This document shows positions 9,858 to 16,555 of a stretch of 17,022 nucleotides of DNA, piece after piece (the stretch's first letter is position 1; each line of letters begins with the position of its first letter). The position numbers were made by a program, and so were the translations under genes. The DNA comes from Bacillota bacterium (GTDB lineage Bacteria; Bacillota; Clostridia; Oscillospirales; Oscillospiraceae), in the NCBI GenBank assembly GCA_017861415.1, contig JAGFXS010000019.1, forward strand, positions 1 to 17,022. The letters are read 5' to 3'. Below the pieces are notes generated by a model. The model was not told the DNA's origin. It did not search any database and saw nothing but the letters and a program-made list of their open reading frames with translations.

Positions 9858-9943
9858 GAAAAACACTCCTTATAATTTGGCTGCGCACAAAGGCACAAAT
9901 AGTCACCGAATAGGGAAAGGATACAAAGGGACAACGGCGGGAC

Positions 9944-11425
9944 TCAGCCGTGATAGAGTTTGCTGGTTTCGTACTTAGGTTCACAGGTAAGGCGAATCCC
10001 AAGGCGGCGGAAGCTGTCCTCGTCCGCCTCGGAGAGGATAACCGTGGAGTGAGCCTCGGAGCCGCGCAGCTTTTGGAGCTGTTCAATGGCGATTTTAGCG
10101 TTGGAATCGGTGACAGCACAGATGGAGAGGGCTACCAAAAGCTCATCAATATGTAAGTGGGGATTGCTGTTGCCCAGTACACTGACCTTCAGCTCTTGGA
10201 CAGGCTCGATGACCTCCGGGCCGATGAGATGCACCTCGGCGTCGATGCCGCCTAAATACTTCAATGCATTAAGCAGCAAGGCGGAGGCTGCACCCAGGAG
10301 AGGGGAGGTCTTACCCGTGAGGATATTGCCGTCAGGCACCTGAATGGCTGCGGCGGGGGCACAGGTCAGCTCCGCAACTTCCAGAGCCGGTTTCACCACG
10401 GTGCGGCTTTGAGCGGTAAGGGAGAGCTCCTTCATGAGCAGCTCGATGCGGTAGATTTCTCTGCCGTCGGACTTGCCCCGGCGCTGTCGGTATAGCTCCT
10501 GGTAATAGCGGCGCAGGATCTCATTTTTGGCGGCTTCCCGTACCAATTCATCGTCAATGATGCAGTCACCTGCCCGGTTGACACCCATATCGGTGGGGGA
10601 CTGATAGGGAGACTTACCCAGCATGGCCTCAAACATAGTCTTCAGGACGGGGAAAATCTCGATGTCTCGGTTATAGTTGACGGAAGTGATGTTGTAGGCA
10701 TCCAGATGGAAGGGGTCGATCATGTTCAGGTCATTGAGGTCGGCTGTGGCCGCCTCATAGGCTAGGTTCACCGGATGGCGGAGGGGAAGGTTGTGGACAG
10801 GGAAGGTCTCATACTTAGCATAGCCGGCCTGAACGCCACGCTGATGCTCATGATAGAGCTGGGAGAGGCAGACGGCCATTTTGCCGCTGCCGGGGCCAGG
10901 CGCGGTGACCACCACCAGGGAATTTTTAGTCTCTACAAAATCGTTCTTGCCATAGCCCTCGGGGCTGACAATTTTGGAAATATCGTAGGGATAACCCTCA
11001 ATGGGGTAATGGCGGTATACTTTCATACCGGAGTCCTCCAGCTGGCGCTGGAAAAGGACGGCGGTGGGTTGGCCGGAGAAGCGGGTGAGGACGACGCTGC
11101 CCACATAAAAGCCGAAGGAACGGAAAGCGTCAATCAGGCGCAGCGTGTCGTTGGTGTAGGGGATACCCAAATCGCCCCGGACCTTGTGCTTTTCAATATC
11201 CTCGGCAGAGACGGCTACAATGATTTCCACCTGTTCCTTTAGCTGCAGGAGCATGCGGATCTTGGTATCAGGCTGAAAGCCAGGGAGAACCCGCGAGGCA
11301 TGGTGATCATCGAAGAGCTTACCGCCGAATTCCAGATACAGCTTGCCGCCAAACTGGCTAATTCGGGAACGGATATTCTCCGATTGGAGCAACAGGTACT
11401 TGGCATTATCAAATCCAACTTTCAT
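9944..11425 (-). CDS. DUF1846 family protein
   Basis: 493-residue protein of the DUF1846 family, conserved in Firmicutes and Actinobacteria and of unproven biochemical role. The frame extends upstream, but the ATG at 11425 has AAAGGAAG (11433-11440) with a 7-nt spacer and gives the usual N-terminus MKVGFDNAKYL. Typical blocks: GGKLYLEFGGKLFDDHHASRVLPGF (27-50, in two pieces), a P-loop-like TAPGPGSGKMA (174-184, Lys182), ETFPVHNLPLRHPVNLAYEAATADL, and TDMGVNRAGDCI. The P-loop-like segment is not a canonical Walker A: the first Gly is Pro and Met follows the Lys. No membrane segment or signal peptide. It is the first gene of a probable operon with asnA and has a strong promoter and a long leader. 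Confidence 0.93.
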   Translation of the reverse strand: MKVGFDNAKYLLLQSENIRSRISQFGGKLYLEFGGKLFDDHHASRVLPGFQPDTKIRMLLQLKEQVEIIVAVSAEDIEKHKVRGDLGIPYTNDTLRLIDAFRSFGFYVGSVVLTRFSGQPTAVLFQRQLEDSGMKVYRHYPIEGYPYDISKIVSPEGYGKNDFVETKNSLVVVTAPGPGSGKMAVCLSQLYHEHQRGVQAGYAKYETFPVHNLPLRHPVNLAYEAATADLNDLNMIDPFHLDAYNITSVNYNRDIEIFPVLKTMFEAMLGKSPYQSPTDMGVNRAGDCIIDDELVREAAKNEILRRYYQELYRQRRGKSDGREIYRIELLMKELSLTAQSRTVVKPALEVAELTCAPAAAIQVPDGNILTGKTSPLLGAASALLLNALKYLGGIDAEVHLIGPEVIEPVQELKVSVLGNSNPHLHIDELLVALSICAVTDSNAKIAIEQLQKLRGSEAHSTVILSEADEDSFRRLGIRLTCEPKYETSKLYHG

Positions 11426-11443
11426 GACCGCGCTTCCTTTCTT

Positions 11444-11499
11444 GTCCTGTAAAGGATTTGGCGGTCTGACATCCACATTGCCAGCCGCCGAAACAGGAC
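11444..11499 (-). promoter_or_regulatory. Nested inverted repeat in the DUF1846 leader
   Basis: In the roughly 105-nt leader between the promoter and the DUF1846 ribosome site, GTCCTGT and ACAGGAC (11493-11499 and 11444-11450) form an outer 7-bp stem, and GGCGG/CCGCC (11485-11489 and 11460-11464) an inner 5-bp stem around a 20-nt loop. It lies just 4 nt upstream of the ribosome site. It could influence translation or mRNA stability; no T run follows, so it is not a terminator. Confidence 0.4.
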
Positions 11500-11536
11500 T
11501 TCCGATCAAAAATAATCAGTTTATTATTAAAATATA

Positions 11537-11565
11537 AATATAAAAAATAAGAAAAGATTTGTCAA
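11537..11565 (-). promoter_or_regulatory. Sigma-A promoter of the DUF1846-asnA operon
   Basis: On the minus strand, a perfect TTGACA (11560-11565) and TATATT (11537-11542) are separated by 17 nt of AT-rich DNA. Transcription would start near 11530, about 105 nt before the DUF1846 start codon. Confidence 0.85.
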
Positions 11566-11689
11566 GGTAAAAAAGTGCTGAATTTGTGTAGTATCGCTGG
11601 CTCAAAGAGAAAAAGTTGTTGGAGAAAACCAGAAAACGGGTATAACTATCCAAAAGGCATGGACAAGTCGAATGGCAGGGCCGAATTAC

Positions 11690-11718
11690 TTGTCATGGGA
11701 ATGGAATCGTGCTATAAT
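11690..11718 (+). promoter_or_regulatory. Sigma-A promoter of the sufC operon
   Basis: TTGTCA (11690-11695) and a perfect TATAAT (11713-11718) are 17 nt apart, with a TGC directly before the -10 making it an extended -10 promoter. A weaker upstream pair, GTTGGA (11618-11623) and TATAAC (11641-11646), also has 17-nt spacing and may add a second start. Transcription from the main promoter would begin near 11725 and give a leader of about 155 nt. Confidence 0.88.
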
Positions 11719-11724
11719 ACCCAA

Positions 11725-11882
11725 AATAGGTGTTCCTAGACGGAATTTGGGAACGCCACCGGGGGGTACGGTGCTCTCGGCCAATAACCGACTGCAAAAT
11801 TGCGAGATGATTCGCAAAGGCGTAGCCGGAAAAAAGATGCCGGGACTTGTCGCCCTGCGGTGATCAATGAGGAGTAGGACCT
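11725..11882 (+). promoter_or_regulatory. Structured 5' leader of the sufC operon, possible cis-regulatory RNA
   Basis: The leader between promoter and sufC holds several local hairpins: GGTGTTCC pairing with GGAA..CACC (11729-11760, with a bulge), CACCG/CGGTG (11757-11761 with 11769-11773), TCGG/CCGA, a perfect TTGCGA-GATGAT-TCGCAA hairpin (about 11800-11817), and CCGG/CCGG. The first bases, AGGT..CCTA (11728-11738), can instead pair with TAGGACCT (11875-11882), the segment between the GAGGAG ribosome site (11869-11874) and the sufC ATG. That makes two mutually exclusive folds. It matches no riboswitch consensus I know. There is no terminator in it, so any control would be at translation. 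Confidence 0.45.
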
Positions 11883-12629
11883 ATGTTAGAACTGAAGGGA
11901 ATTACCTATCAGGTGGAGGATGACCATGGGCAGATGGATATTCTGCGGGGCATTGACCTGACCATAAAACCCCACAGCTTTGTGGTGCTCACCGGGCCAA
12001 ACGGAGGGGGCAAAACCACCCTTGCCAAGGTCATCATGGGCATCGTGAAGCCTACCGAGGGGCAGATCCTCTGGAACGGAGAGGACATCACCTACAAAAC
12101 GCTGTCCGAGCGGGCGAAACTAGGGGTCAGCTATGGATTCCAACAGCCGCCCCGCTTTAAAGGCCTTCGGGTAAGGGATATTTTAGGGATCGCTGCCGGA
12201 AACCGAAATCTTTCCCGGGATGTCTGCTGCCAATATCTTACCCAGGTCGGCCTATGTGCAGCGGACTATGTGGACAGGGAGATGGATGCCTCTTTGTCCG
12301 GCGGGGAAATTAAGCGCATAGAGATCGCCACGATTTTAGCTCGTTCCTCCGGACTATTGATCTTCGATGAACCGGAGGCGGGGATTGACCTCTGGTCTTT
12401 TGCCAAGCTCACGGAGACATTTAAGGACATCCATGACAAGCGGGACAGTACCATTTTAGTGATCTCACATCAGGAGCGGATCATCAACCTTGCCGATGAG
12501 ATTGTGGTAATTTCTGGTGGTAAGGTCACCCGTCAGGGCCCAAAGGCCGAGGTTTTCCCTTACCTGATGGATACCATCGACGGATGCAGCCGGGGCATGT
12601 CCTGTGGACTACTGGCGGAAGCCAACTAA
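11883..12629 (+). CDS. sufC: SufC-like Fe-S cluster assembly ATPase
   Basis: ABC-type ATPase that drives the SufB/SufD-type scaffold in Fe-S cluster assembly; cytoplasmic, with no transmembrane partner here. 248 residues, the family's usual length. The ATG at 11883 has GAGGAG at 11869-11874 with an 8-nt spacer. Walker A is GPNGGGKTT (38-46, Lys44), the signature motif LSGGE begins at Leu138, Walker B ends with Asp162-Glu163 in LIFDEPEAGIDL, and the switch His is in VISHQERI. The segment QQPPRFKG, in place of the Q-loop of transporters, is the usual SufC form. It is followed 46 nt later by a SufB/SufD-core gene. No sufS, sufU, sufE or separate sufD is adjacent, which matches the minimal two-gene (SmsCB-type) systems described in anaerobes rather than the full suf operon. 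Confidence 0.93.
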   Translation: MLELKGITYQVEDDHGQMDILRGIDLTIKPHSFVVLTGPNGGGKTTLAKVIMGIVKPTEGQILWNGEDITYKTLSERAKLGVSYGFQQPPRFKGLRVRDILGIAAGNRNLSRDVCCQYLTQVGLCAADYVDREMDASLSGGEIKRIEIATILARSSGLLIFDEPEAGIDLWSFAKLTETFKDIHDKRDSTILVISHQERIINLADEIVVISGGKVTRQGPKAEVFPYLMDTIDGCSRGMSCGLLAEAN

Positions 12630-12638
12630 GGGTTGGCT
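12620..12638 (+). promoter_or_regulatory. Hairpin at the sufC stop codon
   Basis: AGCCAAC and GTTGGCT form a perfect 7-bp stem with a 5-nt loop that contains the sufC stop codon (12627-12629). No T run follows, so it is not an intrinsic terminator. It could mark an mRNA processing or stability point between sufC and the next gene. Confidence 0.35.
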
Positions 12639-12675
12639 GCTGCCTCACTGAAGAGAATAGGAGTAACATTCGCCT

Positions 12676-13524
12676 ATGGCACAGATAGATACTAGGCTAT
12701 TGCGTGAAATTGCTGAGCTGGAGGGTACGCCGAAAGGGGCCTACAACATCCGGAAAAACGGCAAATTGGATTCCCGGGCCTCCACGGCCAACATTCAGAT
12801 TATCTCCAAAGAGGATCAGCCCGGCATCGATATTCATGTCAAGCCGGGAACTCGCGGGGAGTCGATTCACATCCCTGTGATCATCACCGAAAGCGGATGG
12901 TCAGAGCTGGTTTATAACGACTTTTTCATGCATGACGGGCTTCATACCTTCCATGTGGGGGCGAATTCCAAGGTGCGCTATGTGGAACGACACTACGGCG
13001 AAGGTGAGGGCACCGGGGCGCGGATTATGAATCCGCAAACGGTGGTGAACCTGGAAAAGGGAGCCTCTATTCAGCTGGACACCAGCCAAATCCGCGGGGT
13101 GGATTCCACCAGACGTTACACTAAAGTAACGGTGGGCGAGGGTGCTGAAGCGGTGATCACAGAAAAGCTCCTGACCCATGGTAAGCAGTTCGCCGAATCA
13201 GAGATGGACATTTTCTTGGAGGGGGAAGAGGCCTCGGCCCGGGTGATTTCCCGCTCTGTGGCTCAAGACGGCTCCGAGCAGGTGTTTTATCCCCGGGTGG
13301 TGGGTAACAGCCATTGCTTCGGGCATGTACAGTGTGATGCCATCATTATGAACCAGGCCAAAGTTAAGGCCATTCCCGCCATTTCCGCCAACCATACCGA
13401 TGCACAGCTGATCCACGAGGCGGCTATCGGTCGGATCGCCGGAGATCAGATTCTGAAGCTCATGACCTTAGGGCTAACAGAAGCGGAGGCAGAGGAGGAA
13501 ATACTCAATGGGTTCCTTCGTTGA
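12676..13524 (+). CDS. sufB: SufB/SufD-core Fe-S scaffold protein, short form
   Basis: Scaffold partner of SufC. At 282 residues it is much shorter than Escherichia coli SufB (about 495) or SufD (about 420), and consists mostly of the SufBD beta-helix core plus a C-terminal helical end. The ATG at 12676 follows TAGGAG (12658-12663), a slightly long 12-nt spacer. The C-terminal half carries the family signature: NSHCFGHVQCDAI, IPAISANHTDAQLIHEAAIG, then the SufC-contacting helix GDQILKLMTLGLTEAEAE. The only two cysteines are Cys214 and Cys220, both in that signature, with conserved His residues around 239 and 246; these are the obvious candidates for cluster binding. Its pairing with sufC and small size fit the SmsB type of minimal system. 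The reading frame overlaps the start of the next gene by 17 nt. Confidence 0.9.
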   Translation: MAQIDTRLLREIAELEGTPKGAYNIRKNGKLDSRASTANIQIISKEDQPGIDIHVKPGTRGESIHIPVIITESGWSELVYNDFFMHDGLHTFHVGANSKVRYVERHYGEGEGTGARIMNPQTVVNLEKGASIQLDTSQIRGVDSTRRYTKVTVGEGAEAVITEKLLTHGKQFAESEMDIFLEGEEASARVISRSVAQDGSEQVFYPRVVGNSHCFGHVQCDAIIMNQAKVKAIPAISANHTDAQLIHEAAIGRIAGDQILKLMTLGLTEAEAEEEILNGFLR

Positions 13525-14008
13525 CCGTCAGACAAAGCAGCCTGACAAAGGATTTATTGTGGAGGATCTTATGGCCCAGGGGGGCACCATCGACCCTTTT
13601 ATTCAAAGCCTCAATATGGAGGTCCTGTGGGCAGACCCACAGGAGGCCGAGGGAATCCTCTATGTAACGCCCCATGTGCTTAACCCGTATGGAACCGTTC
13701 ACGGGGGCTGTCTCGTGGCCCTGGCGGATTCTGTTGCCGGGCACAACATGGCAGCGGCGGGGAAACTCAGCGTAACCCAGAGCAGTACGGTGAACTTTCT
13801 GCGTCCTGCTGCGGGGAAGGTGGTTCACTGCCATTCGAAGATTCAGAAGCTGGGTAAGCATATCAGCGTGGTGGCGGTGGAGCAGACGGATGAGGCGGGC
13901 ACCCTCCTTACCACGGCCCTGTTTACGTTTAACATGATCAAAGAGATTACACCCCATTTGATCTCCGCCCGTGAATCCTTTCATGAGTTGAGTTTCATGG
14001 AGAAGTGA
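13508..14008 (+). CDS. PaaI-type hotdog-fold thioesterase
   Basis: 166-residue single-domain hotdog protein, likely an acyl- or aryl-CoA thioesterase acting in the cytoplasm. The ATG at 13508 overlaps the end of the SufB-like gene by 17 nt and has GGAGG at 13494-13498 with a 9-nt spacer; Met22 is a less likely alternative. The PaaI signature is present: NPYGTVHGGCLVALADS (59-75), with His65-Gly-Gly and Asp74 at the position of the catalytic acid, followed by TVNFLRPA (94-101), the substrate-pocket strand. The first 20 residues and the last 20 or so lie outside the core. Overlap with the Fe-S genes implies one transcript; whether the function is connected is unknown. Natural substrate cannot be told from sequence. 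Confidence 0.9.
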   Translation: MGSFVDRQTKQPDKGFIVEDLMAQGGTIDPFIQSLNMEVLWADPQEAEGILYVTPHVLNPYGTVHGGCLVALADSVAGHNMAAAGKLSVTQSSTVNFLRPAAGKVVHCHSKIQKLGKHISVVAVEQTDEAGTLLTTALFTFNMIKEITPHLISARESFHELSFMEK

Positions 14009-14073
14009 GACCTGCCTTTTTCTGCAGAACCTTTTTTTATTAGTCTGCGCCTTAAGGCCACACATCAGGCGAA

Positions 14074-14112
14074 TAAAAAAATCCAGAGCAGCCGCGACTG
14101 CTCCGGATTTTT
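14074..14112. terminator. Bidirectional terminator after the thioesterase gene
   Basis: Stem of 12 positions with a single A/C mismatch (14080-14091 with 14098-14109), extended by A/T pairs to 14077-14112, with a 6-nt loop. The A run on the left and T run on the right let it work on both strands. It serves the sufC operon from the left and the small membrane-protein gene from the right. Confidence 0.85.
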
Positions 14113-14130
14113 GACTCTTTGCTAGGTGTC

Positions 14131-14322
14131 TTAGATATCCCAATCTTCGTATTCATCATTGTCGCAACAGCCGCACGGAGGGCTGCACTTTGTGGCGATC
14201 TGCTCACGCAGGGTCAGCGCCCAGTCTGTAATGCGTTCCAGATTGGCCAGAACGGCGCAGACTACAGCGGCAACAGCCAGAATAATGGCGGCAACCTTGA
14301 AAATGAAACTGGTAGCTCTCAT
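14131..14322 (-). CDS. Small membrane protein with Cys-rich acidic tail
   Basis: 63 residues; I do not recognise a named family. The ATG at 14322 has a full AAGGAGG (14330-14336) with a 7-nt spacer, and a promoter lies upstream, so it is a real gene. Residues about 7-27 form one hydrophobic helix (AAIILAVAAVVCAVLANL) after a short basic N-terminus, so it is probably a single-pass inner-membrane protein. A short amphipathic linker leads to CSPPCGCCDNDEYEDWDI, with Cys46, Cys50, Cys52 and Cys53 and a run of acidic residues. By the positive-inside rule the tail side is uncertain. The Cys cluster could bind metal or form disulfides; this is inference. It is divergent from the asp23-like/fakA pair. 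Confidence 0.85.
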   Translation of the reverse strand: MRATSFIFKVAAIILAVAAVVCAVLANLERITDWALTLREQIATKCSPPCGCCDNDEYEDWDI

Positions 14323-14354
14323 GAAAAAACCTCCTTGATTCGGCGTATAAGCTT

Positions 14355-14383
14355 ATTCTACACGATTGACAGGAAAAATACAA
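14355..14383 (-). promoter_or_regulatory. Sigma-A promoter of the small membrane protein
   Basis: On the minus strand, TTGTAT (14378-14383) and TAGAAT (14355-14360) are 17 nt apart. The start codon is about 33 nt downstream of the -10. A TTGACA on the plus strand (14366-14371) falls inside this promoter, so divergent promoters probably overlap. Confidence 0.7.
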
Positions 14384-14396
14384 TTGCGGAGAGAAT
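14366..14396 (+). promoter_or_regulatory. Possible promoter of asp23-like and fakA
   Basis: A perfect TTGACA at 14366-14371 faces the asp23-like gene, but the best -10 match (GAGAAT, 14391-14396) needs a 19-nt spacer. It is plausible only because the pair needs a promoter in this gap and no better one is visible. Confidence 0.35.
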
Positions 14397-14455
14397 ACTT
14401 TTCTCTGTTTTCAAAAAAATAAATGGAACTAAACTGCAGAAAGGATGGCGATCCT

Positions 14456-14806
14456 ATGAAAATTCAAAATGAGCAAGGCTTTGTTCAAATTGATAACGAC
14501 GTGTTTACTACCATTACGGGGGCAGTAGCCACCAGCTGCTTCGGCGTGAAGGGCATGGCGGCGCGCTCCAAAAAAGACGGCCTCATCCACCTGCTCCGGA
14601 GCGAATCGATGGCCAAGGGTGTGAAGGTCTTTTACCAGGAGGATGAAACCGTTTCCATTGAGCTCCACATTATTGTGGACAACGGCGTGAATCTTCATGC
14701 GGTCAGTGAGGCAATTATAAGTGAAGTGCGCTATACGGTGGGCAAGCTCACAGGCGCGGAAGTCCGGGCGGTGGATGTATATATCGACTCCATGGATATT
14801 GAATGA
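14456..14806 (+). CDS. Asp23/YloU family (DUF322) protein
   Basis: 116-residue Asp23-family protein, a cytoplasmic family named after staphylococcal alkaline shock protein 23. The ATG at 14456 has AAAGGA at 14440-14445; an ATG at 14423 is in frame but has no ribosome site. The family pattern is seen in the N-terminal strand GFVQIDNDVFTTITGAVATSCFGVKGMA, the central strand SIELHIIVDNGVNLHAVS, and the terminal VRAVDVYIDSMDI. It lies 30 nt before fakA, the usual clostridial and bacillal arrangement (yloU-yloV). Its exact role is not established; Asp23-type proteins are linked to envelope homeostasis. Confidence 0.95.
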   Translation: MKIQNEQGFVQIDNDVFTTITGAVATSCFGVKGMAARSKKDGLIHLLRSESMAKGVKVFYQEDETVSIELHIIVDNGVNLHAVSEAIISEVRYTVGKLTGAEVRAVDVYIDSMDIE

Positions 14807-14836
14807 GGAAGACCACCGAAAGAGAGGAACTGGACT

Positions 14837-16480
14837 ATGAAACAAGTTCTGGAAGGAGCGCTTTTGGCCCGGATGATGATCCATGCCTCCGCCTCCCTAA
14901 ACACCCAGAAGCAAAAGATCAATGAGCTCAATGTGTTCCCGGTGCCGGATGGAGATACCGGTACCAACATGAGCCTGACCATTGGAAGTGCGGCAGCGGA
15001 GCTGCGCAAGAAGAATCCGGATACTGTGAGTGAGGCGGCATCCATCGCGGCGTCAGCCATGCTCCGGGGAGCCAGAGGCAATTCTGGGGTGATTTTGTCC
15101 CTGCTCTTTCGTGGGTTTTCCAAGACGGTGAAAGACCAGGAGAAAATAGACGGTGTTTTGCTTGCAGAGGCCTTTAATGCAGGTGTGGCTGCCGCATACA
15201 AAGCGGTCATGAAGCCGGCAGAGGGCACCGTGCTGACGGTATCCCGTCTGGCGGCGGCCCGGGCCACGGAGGCTGCGGGGGAAAATAGCGCGGTGGAGTT
15301 TGTGCTGGAACAGAGCATTTTTGCCGCGGAGGAGGCTCTGGCCAATACCATCGAGCAAAATCCCGTTCTGAAGAAGGCGGGCGTGGTGGATGCCGGCGGC
15401 ATGGGCTATCTGCGCATTCTCCAGGGCATGCTGGACGAGTTGCGAGGCCTTCCCATGCCTGAAGGCGGGGATGAGGCGCTGCCCGCAAAGGAGCAGGCGA
15501 ATTTTGGCGCCTTCTCCACAGAGGAAATTACTTACGGCTACTGCACAGAGTTTATCTGCAGCCGGGATAACGATAAGGACCCAGGAAAACTGCGCAGCTT
15601 CCTGGATGGTATGGGCGACAGTCTGGTGCTGGTGGAGGATGACGAGATCATCAAAGTTCATGTCCACACCAACCATCCCGGCAAGGTGCTGGAGGAGGCG
15701 CTTGCCTACGGAGCCCTTCTGACGGTAAAGATTGAAAATATGCGGGAACAGCACACGGAGATTTTAGAGGCTGAAGTGCACGCGCAGGAGCCCGAAGAGG
15801 ATGTTATTGCACCTCCGGAGAAGAAGTATGGTTTTGTGGCGGTCTGCGCTGGAGAAGGTCTAGCCAAGGTCTTTGAGGAGTTGGGTGCAGATGGGATCAT
15901 CCGAGGCGGACAGACCATGAACCCTTCCACCGAGGATATCCTCCGGGAGATCAATAAAACCCCGGCGGAGATCGTCTATGTGCTTCCTAACAACGGGAAC
16001 ATAATTATGGCGGCCCAGCAGGCGGTGCCCCTTGTGGAAGGAAAGCGCGTGGTTGTACTCCCTTCACGGACGGTGCCCCAAGGTATGGCTGCCATGCTGC
16101 AAATGGACTACGATGGGGAAGAGGCGGATAACACAGCTACCATGGAGGAAGTTATGGCTCAGGTGACTACCATGGAAGTAACCTATGCCGCTCGAGATTC
16201 AGAGTTCGACGGTACCATCATCAAAGAGGGAGACTATCTGGCCCTGCTGAACAATCAGCTCTTTGGGACCAATGAAAGTTTGGAGTCCTTGCTTAAACAG
16301 ATGGCTGAAGAGACAGCCCGCAGGGGATCCGAGTTTATTACCGTGTTCTACGGTCAGGGGGTTGCCCAGGAAGAAGCGGAGGCGGCAGCAGGTAAGTTCC
16401 GCAGTGCCTGTCCAGACGCAGAGGTTACTGTTCTGAACGGAGGACAACCGGTCTATCTCTATTTAGTTTCCGCTGAGTAA
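14837..16480 (+). CDS. fakA: Fatty acid kinase catalytic subunit (YloV/DAK2 family)
   Basis: 547 residues, the usual FakA length (about 550). FakA phosphorylates fatty acids held by a FakB carrier, giving acyl-phosphate for phospholipid synthesis. The ATG at 14837 has GAGAGGA at 14822-14828. N-terminal DhaL/DAK2 domain (about 1-200): NVFPVPDGDTGTNMSLT with Asp38 and Asp40 that hold Mg-ATP, then the GARGNSGVILS block. Middle domain: YCTEFI with Cys236 and KVHVHT with His275 and His277, the same zinc-ligand pattern as staphylococcal FakA. C-terminal domain (about 340-547): a degV/FakB-like fold with GGQTMNPSTEDI and VLPNNGNIIMAA. No FakB gene lies in the window. It ends the transcription unit at the terminator 16505-16541. 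Confidence 0.95.
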   Translation: MKQVLEGALLARMMIHASASLNTQKQKINELNVFPVPDGDTGTNMSLTIGSAAAELRKKNPDTVSEAASIAASAMLRGARGNSGVILSLLFRGFSKTVKDQEKIDGVLLAEAFNAGVAAAYKAVMKPAEGTVLTVSRLAAARATEAAGENSAVEFVLEQSIFAAEEALANTIEQNPVLKKAGVVDAGGMGYLRILQGMLDELRGLPMPEGGDEALPAKEQANFGAFSTEEITYGYCTEFICSRDNDKDPGKLRSFLDGMGDSLVLVEDDEIIKVHVHTNHPGKVLEEALAYGALLTVKIENMREQHTEILEAEVHAQEPEEDVIAPPEKKYGFVAVCAGEGLAKVFEELGADGIIRGGQTMNPSTEDILREINKTPAEIVYVLPNNGNIIMAAQQAVPLVEGKRVVVLPSRTVPQGMAAMLQMDYDGEEADNTATMEEVMAQVTTMEVTYAARDSEFDGTIIKEGDYLALLNNQLFGTNESLESLLKQMAEETARRGSEFITVFYGQGVAQEEAEAAAGKFRSACPDAEVTVLNGGQPVYLYLVSAE

Positions 16481-16504
16481 TCCATATCTTTGTTTGTTAA
16501 GCAT

Positions 16505-16541
16505 AAAAAGCATCCGAAGTCGTAGCTTCGGATGCTTTTTT
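16505..16541 (+). terminator. Intrinsic terminator of fakA
   Basis: A perfect 15-bp stem (16505-16519 with 16526-16540) with a 6-nt loop (TCGTAG) followed by a T run. The A run on the left also lets it act for minus-strand transcription arriving from the right. Confidence 0.93.
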
Positions 16542-16555
16542 GTTAGAAGCGGGAC

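Noticed and set aside
9387..9875. 162-codon plus-strand frame opposite asnA
   Set aside because: asnA on the minus strand carries all family motifs and a proper ribosome site; this frame has neither.
9864..9885. TATAAG overlapping the asnA ribosome site as a -10 promoter element
   Set aside because: It would start transcription at or beyond the ribosome site and give an almost leaderless message; the gene is better served by the DUF1846 promoter.
11760..11860. Known riboswitch classes in the sufC leader (T-box, THF, GEMM)
   Set aside because: GGGGGGTACGGTGC only loosely recalls the T-box antiterminator, GATGATTCGC recalls part of the THF aptamer, and GCAAAGGCGTAGCC recalls parts of GEMM, but in no case is the order of conserved elements complete, and no terminator follows.
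11672..11863. 63-codon plus-strand frame spanning the sufC promoter
   Set aside because: Its start lies upstream of the -10 and -35 elements of the sufC promoter, it has no ribosome site and no known domain. The hairpin-rich leader explains the stretch better.
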